From NCBI GenBank assembly GCA_964405335.1, contig CAYONP010000012.1, positions 16,438-80,437 of the forward strand: a DNA stretch of 64,000 bases, read 5' to 3'. The notes under the pieces were generated by a model, which saw only the letters and a program-made list of their open reading frames with translations, ran no database searches and had not been told where the DNA came from. Position numbers and translations under genes: made by a program. Source of the DNA: CAYONP01 sp964405335 (GTDB lineage Bacteria > Armatimonadota > UBA10988). Shown piece after piece: positions 8,360-15,724 of this stretch (position 1 is the stretch's first letter; every line of letters starts with the position of its first letter).

Positions 8360-8861
8360 ACCAGGACAACGCAGTCCCCGCTGGGCGCGGCCGTTCTCGG
8401 CTGGTCGTCTCCTGACCGGCCGGCTGCTCGAGTGCTGCGCTGCCCTGGCGGTGACGGTGGCGGGAGCGTGGGGGTTCATGGCGCTCTGCTTGGCTTCAGT
8501 CCACGCCGCCGGGCGGATTGGCTGGGGGCTGGCCACGTTGCTCTGGGTCTGGGCTGCCGGGTCCATCGCGATTGGCTACGCTCATCGCTGCCGCGCGGGC
8601 TTCCGTCGTGTGCGGGAGCGCCGCGAATGGGAGAAGCACTACCGCGCGCTGCTGGTTGATGCCCATCGGCGGAGAGCCGACGTGTTTGCCGCGCCACGGC
8701 TCCAGACCACCAATGTGGAGCGTGTCTGCCTGGAGGAGACCACCACGACTGCTCGGCCCCCGAACTCGACCGAGTCGCAACCAGTGCCGGAAGCGGAACT
8801 CCGCTGGAGCGGAGCCCGCGCCGACTGCCTGCTCGCCAAGTTGAGCGTTCAGTCAGGTTGA
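8346..8861 (+). CDS. Hypothetical two-helix membrane protein
   Basis: Protein of 171 residues from ATG 8346, which has GGAGG 11 bases upstream. Two membrane segments (LLECCAALAVTVAGAWGFMA and IGWGLATLLWVWAAGSIAI) form a hairpin. A basic and acidic cytoplasmic helix follows (RRVRERREWEKHYRALLVD), then a low-complexity Thr/Ser/Pro tail. No family is recognised. It lies between two other unknown genes in the same direction, with a 14-base overlap upstream and 8 bases to the next start, so the three are probably one transcript. Upstream in-frame codons from 8139 look like shadow sequence. Confidence 0.55.
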   Translation: MADHRPGQRSPRWARPFSAGRLLTGRLLECCAALAVTVAGAWGFMALCLASVHAAGRIGWGLATLLWVWAAGSIAIGYAHRCRAGFRRVRERREWEKHYRALLVDAHRRRADVFAAPRLQTTNVERVCLEETTTTARPPNSTESQPVPEAELRWSGARADCLLAKLSVQSG

Positions 8862-8869
8862 GCAGGTCT

Positions 8870-9370
8870 ATGCCACGACTACTAGCCCTCGTGCCAGCCG
8901 TCGACGCCACCTTCGACGAGGACGGCAAGGCCGACCTCCGTGGCGTCATCACCGGACTCGAACTCCGCGCAGCAGTGGCCGATGCGATCGACCTCGCGGG
9001 CCAGCCGGTGGCCGGAGTGGGAACGGGTCTATACGTTCCTTCGTTTTGTATCTTGCTGACATGGTACTTCGATGAAGACGAGTTGCATCGGCCTTGGACC
9101 TGTCGAGTGGCCTGGGAACATCCTGGCGGACGGAAGGAAACTGCGCCGATTGACATCCCGGCCGTCGCTACGCCCTACCTCAACATCATCGGACAGATGA
9201 ACGGCCTGACGGTTAGTCATCCCGGTCCGCATACGCTACGCGCCGAGATCCGAGCGGCCGGCGAGGCCGTTTGGCAGCCGTGCGGCGACGGCTACGTGGT
9301 GCTCGTCCACGAGGCAGCCTCGGCGACGACGCCGGCTGACGAGCCGGTGGCTTCCGTTGCCGGACACTGA
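8870..9370 (+). CDS. Hypothetical protein with DUF6941-like pattern
   Basis: Protein of 166 residues. It opens with VPAVDATFDEDGKADLRGVI, then a beta-rich core (FCILLTWYFDE, TCRVAWEHPGG) and a final HTLRAEIRAAGEAVW segment. This order is like the small DUF6941 proteins, which have no known function and occur in bacteria and prophages; the match is by pattern only. I preferred ATG 8870 to the TTG at 8858 because the TTG overlaps the previous stop. It is the last gene of the three-gene set that precedes the methyltransferase/endonuclease gene. The gap from 9371 to 9602 contains no gene. Confidence 0.6.
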   Translation: MPRLLALVPAVDATFDEDGKADLRGVITGLELRAAVADAIDLAGQPVAGVGTGLYVPSFCILLTWYFDEDELHRPWTCRVAWEHPGGRKETAPIDIPAVATPYLNIIGQMNGLTVSHPGPHTLRAEIRAAGEAVWQPCGDGYVVLVHEAASATTPADEPVASVAGH

Positions 9371-9602
9371 ACGAACTGCGCCCTCCGGTGGCTTGCCCAT
9401 CATCCGCCCCAGCACTGCCGGCTGCGAAGCCGCTTGGTCGGCCGCACCACCGGGTCGCCGTCGGCAGCGGGAGCCGGTTGCCATGCTCGCTTGAGGCGCC
9501 AGCGCGCTGATGCGCCCTGAGACCACCGCGGTTGCCACGTCGTAGACAGTTCGACAGCCAGTTCCTCGTGAGGCGGTTGATCCACCACCGCCGCAGTGGC
9601 GG

Positions 9603-9608
9603 TACAAT
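9603..9608 (+). promoter_or_regulatory. -10 element (TACAAT) for a leaderless transcript
   Basis: TACAAT lies eight bases before the ATG at 9617, so a transcript starting at the usual distance would begin at or next to the start codon. No Shine-Dalgarno sequence is present between the two. A TTGATC at 9577-9582 could act as a poorly spaced -35 (20 bp). Confidence 0.5.
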
Positions 9609-9616
9609 AGCCGCCG

Positions 9617-11257
9617 ATGCAAGCGGACACGCTCTACTTCGGCGACAACCTCCAGGTGCTGCGCGAGCAGTTGCCGGATGCCAGCGTCGACTTGGTCTAC
9701 CTCGACCCGCCGTTCAACTCGCAGCGCGACTACAACTACATCTACCGCGATATCGCCAGTGCCAGCGACACGGCGCAGGAACAGGCCTTCAGCGACACCT
9801 GGACGATGGAAGGCGCGGCGGCGGAGTTTGGTGAGGTTACGCTGTCGGGACACCCCGAGGGCAAGCTGATCGACACGCTGCACCAGCTCTTCGGCGACAC
9901 CGCCCTGATCGCGTATCTGTCGGTCATGGCGCTGCGGCTGCGCGAGCTGCACCGGGTGATGAAGCCGACGGGAAGCCTGTACCTGCACTGCGACGATGCG
10001 GCCAGCCACTACCTGAAGCTCGTGCTGGACTGCATCTTCGGGCCGGAGTACCACCGCAACGAGATCATCTGGAAGCGCACTTCCGGACACAGCGACGCGT
10101 TGCGGTTCGGCCGCGTCCACGATGTAATTCTGTACTACACCAGGGAGGGCAAGCCGACACGTAATACGGTCTACCAGCCGTATGATGAGCAGTACGCCGA
10201 GCAGTACTACCGCTATCGTGACCCCGACGGCAGGAGGTTCATGTCGGGCGATGCCTCGGCGGCCGGGCTGACCGGTGGCGGGTACCGCTATGAGTGGCGT
10301 GGAGTCACGCGTGTGTGGCGGTTCCCGGTCGAGACCATGCAACGGCTTGATGAGGAGGGCCGTATATACTACACTCGCAACGGCTTCCCGCGGGTGAAGC
10401 GCTATCTCGACGAGATGCCGGGCATGCCGGCGCAGGACGTGTGGCACGACATCGAAGCCCTGCGGTCGTGGCATGCCGAGCGGCTCGGTTACCCCACCCA
10501 GAAACCCCTCGCCCTGCTCGAACGCATCATCTCGGCCAGCTCGAACGAGGGCGACCTGGTGCTCGACCCGTTCTGTGGCTGCGGTACCGCCGTTGTGGCG
10601 GCGCAGAAACTCAATCGCCGGTGGATCGGAATCGACATCACCTCGTTGGCGGTCAACCTCATCCGCGAACGGCTGTCCAACCACTTCCCCGAGCTCTGGC
10701 CGATGCCCGGCGATGTGCCGGTCGCCGGTCTGCCGCGCGATGTCGCCGGCGCGCGACTGCTGTTCGAGACCAATCCCTACGATTTCCAGTTCTGGGCTTT
10801 GACCCTCGTTGGTGCCCACCCGCCGGGCGGGCGGCGTAAGAAGGGCGCCGACCGCGGCATCGACGGTGAGATCCTATGGCGCGACGGCCAGGATCAGTTG
10901 CAGCGCGCGGTCGTCTCGGTCAAGGGCGGTCGGCACGTTGGCGATGCCATGCTCAAGGACCTGATTGCCACCGTCGAGGCCGAGAACGCCGCCGTCGGGC
11001 TGATGGTCACCCTCGCCGCGCCCACGCGGCCGATGCGACAGCGCGCCGCGCAAGCTGGGGAGTATCAGTACGCAGCGCGCGAGTTGAGCGATCATGTCAC
11101 CGCTTGCTTCCCGCGCATCCAGATCCTGACTGTCGAGGAGCTGCTCGAAGGCCGCCGCCCCGAGCTGCCGCGCACCAGCCGGCTCGCCCGCCACCGTGAG
11201 GCGAAGGAGATCAAGGGCGACAGCCCGCAGCAACTCCTCGATTTCGGCGGCGAGTGA
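9617..11257 (+). CDS. DNA methyltransferase fused to a restriction-endonuclease-like domain
   Basis: Protein of 546 residues. It is a beta-class amino-methyltransferase: motif IV DPPF lies at residues 30-33 and the AdoMet-binding motif (LDPFCGCGTA) comes later, near 316, with a target-recognition region between. After about residue 390 a second domain follows with GADRGIDGEI near 411 and VVSVKGG near 433. This is the D...xVK pattern of PD-(D/E)XK nucleases of the Mrr type. A single chain could therefore modify and cut DNA, as in type IIG systems, or the second domain may be inactive. No separate restriction subunit is adjacent. The promoter appears leaderless. The neighbours are three unknown genes upstream and trmFO immediately downstream. 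Confidence 0.85.
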   Translation: MQADTLYFGDNLQVLREQLPDASVDLVYLDPPFNSQRDYNYIYRDIASASDTAQEQAFSDTWTMEGAAAEFGEVTLSGHPEGKLIDTLHQLFGDTALIAYLSVMALRLRELHRVMKPTGSLYLHCDDAASHYLKLVLDCIFGPEYHRNEIIWKRTSGHSDALRFGRVHDVILYYTREGKPTRNTVYQPYDEQYAEQYYRYRDPDGRRFMSGDASAAGLTGGGYRYEWRGVTRVWRFPVETMQRLDEEGRIYYTRNGFPRVKRYLDEMPGMPAQDVWHDIEALRSWHAERLGYPTQKPLALLERIISASSNEGDLVLDPFCGCGTAVVAAQKLNRRWIGIDITSLAVNLIRERLSNHFPELWPMPGDVPVAGLPRDVAGARLLFETNPYDFQFWALTLVGAHPPGGRRKKGADRGIDGEILWRDGQDQLQRAVVSVKGGRHVGDAMLKDLIATVEAENAAVGLMVTLAAPTRPMRQRAAQAGEYQYAARELSDHVTACFPRIQILTVEELLEGRRPELPRTSRLARHREAKEIKGDSPQQLLDFGGE

Positions 11258-11268
11258 CTCCGCCCGTC

Positions 11269-12579
11269 ATGTCCACCCCCATCACCATCATCGGCGGCGG
11301 ACTGGCCGGCTGCGAGGCCGCCTGGCAGGCCGCCCGGCTCGGCTGCGCGGTGCGGCTGTACGAGATGCGGCCCGGACGCTCGACCGGCGTGCACCAGACC
11401 GACCGGCTGGCCGAGCTGGTCTGCAGCGGGTCGCTCAAGTCGAAACAGCCGACCACCGCCTCGGGCATGCTCAACGCCGAACTCGTCGCCCTCGGCTCGC
11501 TCATTCTACACTGCGGCTACGCGGCCGAGATTCCCGGCGGACAGGCGCTGGCCGTCGACCGCGACGAGTTCGCCGCAGCGGTGACCGCCGCCATCGAGGC
11601 CGAGCCGCTGATTGACCTGGTCCGCGAGGAACTGACCAGCGTGCCGCGCGAGTGGCTGGCGATCGTCGCCAGCGGGCCGCTGACCTCCGAGGCGCTGGCC
11701 GACGATCTGCGCGCGTTGACCGGCCAGGAGCAGCTCGCCTTCTACGACGCCATCGCGCCGACGGTCGAGGCCGAGAGCATCGACCAGAGCATCGCCTTCC
11801 GCGCCTCGCGCTATGACAAGGGTGGCGCCGACTACCTCAACTGCCCGATGGACCGCCCGCAGTACGAGGCCTTCTGGCACGAGCTGGTGCACGCCGAGCG
11901 GTACGCGCCGAAGAACCCCGAGGACACGGTCTACTTCGAGAGCTGTCTGCCGATCGAAATCCTGGCCGCGCGTGACGTCCAGGCGCTGTTGTTCGGGCCG
12001 TTCAAGCCAGTTGGGCTGACCGACCCGCGCACCGGCCGGCGGCCGCACGCGGTGGTGCAGTTGCGGCAGGAGAACCGCGCCGGCACGCTCTACAGCCTGG
12101 TCGGCTGCCAGACGCAGCTCAAGCGCGGCGAGCAGGAGCGTGTGCTGCGGATGATCCCCGGGCTGGAGCAGGCGGTCTTCGCCCGCTGGGGGCAGGTGCA
12201 TCGCAACACCTTCGTCCAGGCGCCGCGGCTGCTGCGGCCGACGCTACAGCTACGCGCGCGCCCCGACCTCTTCCTCGCCGGGCAACTGATCGGTGTCGAG
12301 GGCTATGTCGAGAGCGCCGCGGCCGGCTGGCTGGCCGGACTCAACGCGGCGCGCCTGGTGCGTGGTGAGGAGCCCGTGGTGCCGCCGGCAACCACGATGA
12401 TCGGCGCGCTGATGCGCTATGTCAGCGACGAATGGCTGGAGAACTTCCAGCCGATGAACGCCAACTTCGGTCTGCTCCCCGGCCTGGCCGCCGGCGGCCG
12501 CGCAGCGCGCCGGGCGGCGATGGCCGAACGCGGCGCGGCCGACTTGGCGGCCTGGTGGGGCCAGGTGACCGGCGCGTAG
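11269..12579 (+). CDS. trmFO: FADH2-dependent tRNA (uracil-54) methyltransferase TrmFO
   Basis: Protein of 436 residues, the normal TrmFO length. The N-terminus has the FAD dinucleotide loop (IIGGGLAGCEAAW). The family signatures LVCSGSLKSK, YMD-like FRASRYDKGGADYLNCPM and YVESAAAGWLAGLNAAR are all present. It makes 5-methyluridine at position 54 of tRNA using methylene-tetrahydrofolate, the pathway used instead of TrmA in many Gram-positive, cyanobacterial and related lineages. I chose ATG 11269 over the GTG at 11254 because the flavin strand begins directly after it and the GTG overlaps the preceding stop. It follows the methyltransferase gene by 11 bases and may share its transcript. Confidence 0.95.
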   Translation: MSTPITIIGGGLAGCEAAWQAARLGCAVRLYEMRPGRSTGVHQTDRLAELVCSGSLKSKQPTTASGMLNAELVALGSLILHCGYAAEIPGGQALAVDRDEFAAAVTAAIEAEPLIDLVREELTSVPREWLAIVASGPLTSEALADDLRALTGQEQLAFYDAIAPTVEAESIDQSIAFRASRYDKGGADYLNCPMDRPQYEAFWHELVHAERYAPKNPEDTVYFESCLPIEILAARDVQALLFGPFKPVGLTDPRTGRRPHAVVQLRQENRAGTLYSLVGCQTQLKRGEQERVLRMIPGLEQAVFARWGQVHRNTFVQAPRLLRPTLQLRARPDLFLAGQLIGVEGYVESAAAGWLAGLNAARLVRGEEPVVPPATTMIGALMRYVSDEWLENFQPMNANFGLLPGLAAGGRAARRAAMAERGAADLAAWWGQVTGA

Positions 12580-12587
12580 GCGACGGC

Positions 12588-12747
12588 GCGCGGGCGTCGT
12601 CGCCCGCCCCCGACCGTGAGCCCAAGCCACCGGAGCGCGGGCGTCGTCGCCCGCCCCCGACCGTGAGCCCAAGCCACCGGAGCGCGGGCGTCCCCGCCCG
12701 CACGGCCCGTGAGCCCATACCCAGGCGGCCGGGGACGGCCGCGCTCC
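12588..12747. repeat. Tandem 47-bp GC-rich palindromic repeats
   Basis: Two exact 47-bp units (12588-12634 and 12635-12681) and a diverged third (12682-12727) each contain a GCGGGCG/CGCCCGC-type hairpin. They are followed at 12725-12747 by a related palindrome (GCGGCCGGGGACGGCCGC) that recurs at 21810 and 22018. They lie between the converging trmFO and enolase-superfamily genes and may help end transcription. Confidence 0.8.
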
Positions 12748-12761
12748 GATGGCCGGGGGGC

Positions 12762-13904
12762 CTAACCGATCAATGCCTCATCCAGCGTCAGCCCGAACCC
12801 CGGCGCGTCGGGTGGGGTGATGGTGCCGCCGGCGATGGCCCAGGCCGTGGAGTCGACGCCGTCGGTCTGGCCGGGCACGCCCTCGACCCAGGCGACACCG
12901 CCCAGACCGGCGGCCAGGTGCGCCGCGTAGCAGCTCTTGATCGACAGGCCCCAGGTGTGCGGGCCGGCCTGGATGCCTCTCTCGATCAGGCGCGGCAGCA
13001 GGTCGACCCAGGGGCTGAAGCCGAGGTGGGTGACGTCGAACAGCACCACGTCGATGAGCTGCTTGGCCGCGAGGCCGAGCAGGTGCTCGATGAACGCCGG
13101 CTCGTAGCGGCCCAGGCGGCCGGGCTGTTCGGCACGAGCGGCGCCGCCCTCGCCGTCGGCCAGCAGGGCGTCGCGGCCCAGCTTGGCCATCAAATCGCGC
13201 AGCGCCCGCAGCGCGTCGGCGTCCTCGGCAAAGGGCTCCTCAATCCAGGCCAGGCGGCAGTCGGCCACGGCCTTCAGGTAGGTGGCGAAGCCCTTCGGCT
13301 GGTAGCCATCGTTGGCATCGACCAGCAGCTCGGCGCGCGGATAGGCTTCGCGCACCGCGCGGGTGACCAGGATGTCGCGCCGGTCGCCCTCGTCGCGGTC
13401 CATCCAGCGGTGGCCGCGGCCGATCTTCAGCTTGAACGCCGAGTAGCCGGCGGCCTGGTCCTCGGCGCAGGAGGCGAGCACGCCGGCCAGGCCGCGTGGC
13501 CGGCCGGCGGCGTCGAGGTCGAGGTCGTCGAAGTAGATCGCGCCCGAATAGACCCGCGGCGCGCGCGGACCGCGCGCCCCAAGCAGCCGCCAGACTGGCT
13601 GTCCGAGGATGACGCCGGCCAGGTCCCAGAGCGCGAAGTCGGCCTCGAACACCGCGGCCGAGGCGCCGCGCGCCGGGTCGATCAGGGCGTCGACGGATTG
13701 CCCGACCAGCGCCTTGGTCAGGGCATCATCGGGGCGGCCGACGCCCCAGCCGCGGGCGCCCTGGTCGGTGGTCAGCACCACGGCGGGGAACGCCGGTCCG
13801 GTGCCGTGGTCGCGCAATCGCGCATTACGGCCGATGCGGCGAGGGTAGCGCTGCTGCAGCTCGAGGCGATCGACGCGGGCGATGCGGTGTTCGGCCAACG
13901 ACAT
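12762..13904 (-). CDS. Enolase-superfamily enzyme (mandelate racemase/muconate lactonizing type)
   Basis: Protein of 380 residues. It shows the capping domain followed by the modified TIM barrel with a KxK base motif (FKLKIG), metal ligands in LLVDAND and WIEEPF, and a further acidic pair in LLADGEGG. These enzymes abstract a proton next to a carboxylate in sugar acids, dipeptides or aromatic acids; the substrate cannot be told. The ATG at 13904 has GGAGG upstream. It is the last gene of a six-gene minus-strand operon, 26 bases after the acylphosphatase stop. Its catabolic character is unlike the housekeeping genes before it. Confidence 0.85.
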   Translation of the reverse strand: MSLAEHRIARVDRLELQQRYPRRIGRNARLRDHGTGPAFPAVVLTTDQGARGWGVGRPDDALTKALVGQSVDALIDPARGASAAVFEADFALWDLAGVILGQPVWRLLGARGPRAPRVYSGAIYFDDLDLDAAGRPRGLAGVLASCAEDQAAGYSAFKLKIGRGHRWMDRDEGDRRDILVTRAVREAYPRAELLVDANDGYQPKGFATYLKAVADCRLAWIEEPFAEDADALRALRDLMAKLGRDALLADGEGGAARAEQPGRLGRYEPAFIEHLLGLAAKQLIDVVLFDVTHLGFSPWVDLLPRLIERGIQAGPHTWGLSIKSCYAAHLAAGLGGVAWVEGVPGQTDGVDSTAWAIAGGTITPPDAPGFGLTLDEALIG

Positions 13905-13930
13905 GACGTCCTCCGCGCAGATTCACGAGG

Positions 13931-14215
13931 TCAGCCGCGGATGAGGAAGCCGGGCCAGATGGGTTCGTCGTCGGCGGGCTGGGTCTGCACCTCGTCGATG
14001 CGGGCCATCGGCGGACCCTGACGGCACCAGGCGAGCACCTGGTCGACCGCCTCGGCGGCGCCGGCGAAGACCGCCTCGACAGTGCCGTCGCGCTGGTTGC
14101 GGCACCAGCCCGAGACGCCGTGCTGCTCGGCGACGTGCTGCAGCGAGTAGCGGAAGCCGACTCCTTGCACCCGTCCTCGGATGGTCACCCGGACTTTCGT
14201 TGCCGCCTCGCTCAA
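13931..14215 (-). CDS. acyP: Acylphosphatase
   Basis: Protein of 94 residues, the full size for this enzyme. It hydrolyses the phosphate of small acyl phosphates. The phosphate-binding loop RVQGVGFR carries the catalytic arginine, and WCRNQRDGTVE holds the conserved asparagine. The start is a TTG overlapping the rsmG stop as TTGA, with a GGTGGAG upstream, so translation is likely coupled. An ATG start is not available before the conserved region. Confidence 0.92.
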   Translation of the reverse strand: MSEAATKVRVTIRGRVQGVGFRYSLQHVAEQHGVSGWCRNQRDGTVEAVFAGAAEAVDQVLAWCRQGPPMARIDEVQTQPADDEPIWPGFLIRG

Positions 14216-14925
14216 CCTTCTGCTCCACCCACTCGCAGCGGACGCTTGGCGGGGATCCCCACCCGCCGTGGATAGCGCTCCGGCGTCGGCCCCAGCTTGT
14301 CTAGAACCACAAACGCGCGCGAGCGCGGTCCCGTTACCACCCGCGGCGCGCCGCCCCCGAGCTGCTCGGCCACCCCGGCGGCGTCGGCCAGCTCCTGCTC
14401 GAGGCCGACGCCCTTGGCGACGATCATCCGGCCGCCGACCCGGGCCAGCGGCAGCAGATACTCGAGCAGCACGCCGAGCGGCGCCAGCCGCCGCGCGGTG
14501 ACTCGCTCGTAGCGCTCGCGATGCGCCGGGTCACGGGCCAGCAGCTCGACCCGCTGCTCGGCCACGATGACCCGCGGCAGGTCCAGCGCCAAGGCCGCCT
14601 CACGCAGGAAGTCGCCCTTGCGCGCCACGCTCTCGACCAGCGTCACCGTCCGCTCGGGCCGCAGCGCGGCGAGCACCAGGCCGGGCAGCCCGGCGCCGGA
14701 GCCGACGTCGGCCAGGTCCTCGCCCTCGAGCAGCTCGGCGTGGGCCAGGCTGTCCAGCAGATGCTCGAGCAGAGCCTCGTCCGCGGCGTCGGCGACGAGG
14801 TTAATCGAGCGGTTCCACTCGGCCAGCAGCGCGGCGTAGCGGGCCAGGCGATCGACCGCCGCGTGGTCGAGCGTGACCGGCAGCTCGGCGGCGCGGCGAC
14901 GCAGTTCGGCGGCGAACTCAGTCAA
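14212..14925 (-). CDS. rsmG: 16S rRNA (guanine-527-N7) methyltransferase RsmG
   Basis: Protein of 237 residues with the GidB/RsmG pattern: WNRSINLVAD near the N-terminus, the HLLDSLA helix, the AdoMet loop VGSGAGLPGLVLA and VESVARKGDFLREA. It methylates G527 of 16S rRNA in the decoding region; loss of it commonly gives low-level streptomycin resistance. Start is a TTG overlapping the upstream lipoprotein gene by eight bases. No gidA/mnmG partner lies in the window, although in many genomes these are adjacent. It belongs to the hsp20-lon operon. Confidence 0.92.
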   Translation of the reverse strand: MTEFAAELRRRAAELPVTLDHAAVDRLARYAALLAEWNRSINLVADAADEALLEHLLDSLAHAELLEGEDLADVGSGAGLPGLVLAALRPERTVTLVESVARKGDFLREAALALDLPRVIVAEQRVELLARDPAHRERYERVTARRLAPLGVLLEYLLPLARVGGRMIVAKGVGLEQELADAAGVAEQLGGGAPRVVTGPRSRAFVVLDKLGPTPERYPRRVGIPAKRPLRVGGAEG

Positions 14926-15724
14926 GGTGCGCGGTCAGCCAAGCGACCATGCTCGCGATCAGCTCGGGCTGCTCCTCGAACAGGTTGGTGCCGTGCGCGG
15001 CGCCGTCGGTCACCGCCGAGTCGACCTCGCCCGGCGCGGCGGCGGCAAGCTGCTCGACGGCGCCGGCCGATTCGGCATCGCCGAGCGTGGCGCGCAGCCA
15101 GACCGGCATGGTGCCGAGCTGTCCCATCGGCTCGAGTGTCTGCACGCCGCGGTAATCGAGCCCCGGCGAGAGGAGCATCAGGCCGGCGATCTGCTCGGGG
15201 TGCCGGCTGGCGTAGACGGTGCACAGGTTGGCCCCAATGCTTGCCCCAACGAGGAAGACCGGCACCTCCGGCGCTATTTCGGCCACCGCCTCGACCGCCG
15301 CGCCGACATCGGCCACGGCGGCCTGCCACTCAGCCGGCGTGAACTCGGCCACCGGTACGTTGCCCGGCGCAAAGCTGCGCTGGTGGCCGCGCAGGTCAAT
15401 CGCCACGCTGGCCAGGCCGGCCTTGGCCAGCTCGGACATCAGCGGGTTCCAGTCCTCGGCGATGCGGTTGAGCTGGTGGAGCAGTACCACCGCCCCGCGC
15501 GGCTGGCCCTCGGCGGACAGGTAGTTGGCGTGGATGTGCGCCCCGTCGCCGGGCTCGAGCGCCAGCGCCTCGGCGCCGGGCAGCGGTCGCGGCCCGCGGT
15601 CGGGCACGGCCGGCATCGGCCCGCCCATCGGCGCGCTCGGCGACTCGGGCTCGACCGCCTCCTGCTTGCCACAACCGGCCAGCATCGCCCCGAGCGCGAT
15701 GAGTAGCAGCACATGCCGCATCAT
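14918..15724 (-). CDS. Lipoprotein of the alpha/beta-hydrolase fold
   Basis: Protein of 268 residues with a lipoprotein signal (MMRHVLLLIALGAMLAGC, cysteine at 18). It is followed by a Pro/Ser-rich linker and an alpha/beta-hydrolase domain. The nucleophile elbow is GASIGA rather than the textbook GxSxG with glycine at both ends, and the oxyanion strand is VVLLHQLN. A late aspartate and histidine are in plausible places. It probably cleaves an ester at the cell surface or periplasm. ATGA overlap links it to lon upstream, which is an unusual partner and suggests an envelope-stress role, as an inference. Confidence 0.75.
   Translation of the reverse strand: MMRHVLLLIALGAMLAGCGKQEAVEPESPSAPMGGPMPAVPDRGPRPLPGAEALALEPGDGAHIHANYLSAEGQPRGAVVLLHQLNRIAEDWNPLMSELAKAGLASVAIDLRGHQRSFAPGNVPVAEFTPAEWQAAVADVGAAVEAVAEIAPEVPVFLVGASIGANLCTVYASRHPEQIAGLMLLSPGLDYRGVQTLEPMGQLGTMPVWLRATLGDAESAGAVEQLAAAAPGEVDSAVTDGAAHGTNLFEEQPELIASMVAWLTAHLD

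Noticed and set aside
12588..12727. Short direct repeats that could suggest a CRISPR array
   Set aside because: There are no unique spacers; the 47-bp units follow each other directly and no cas gene is present.
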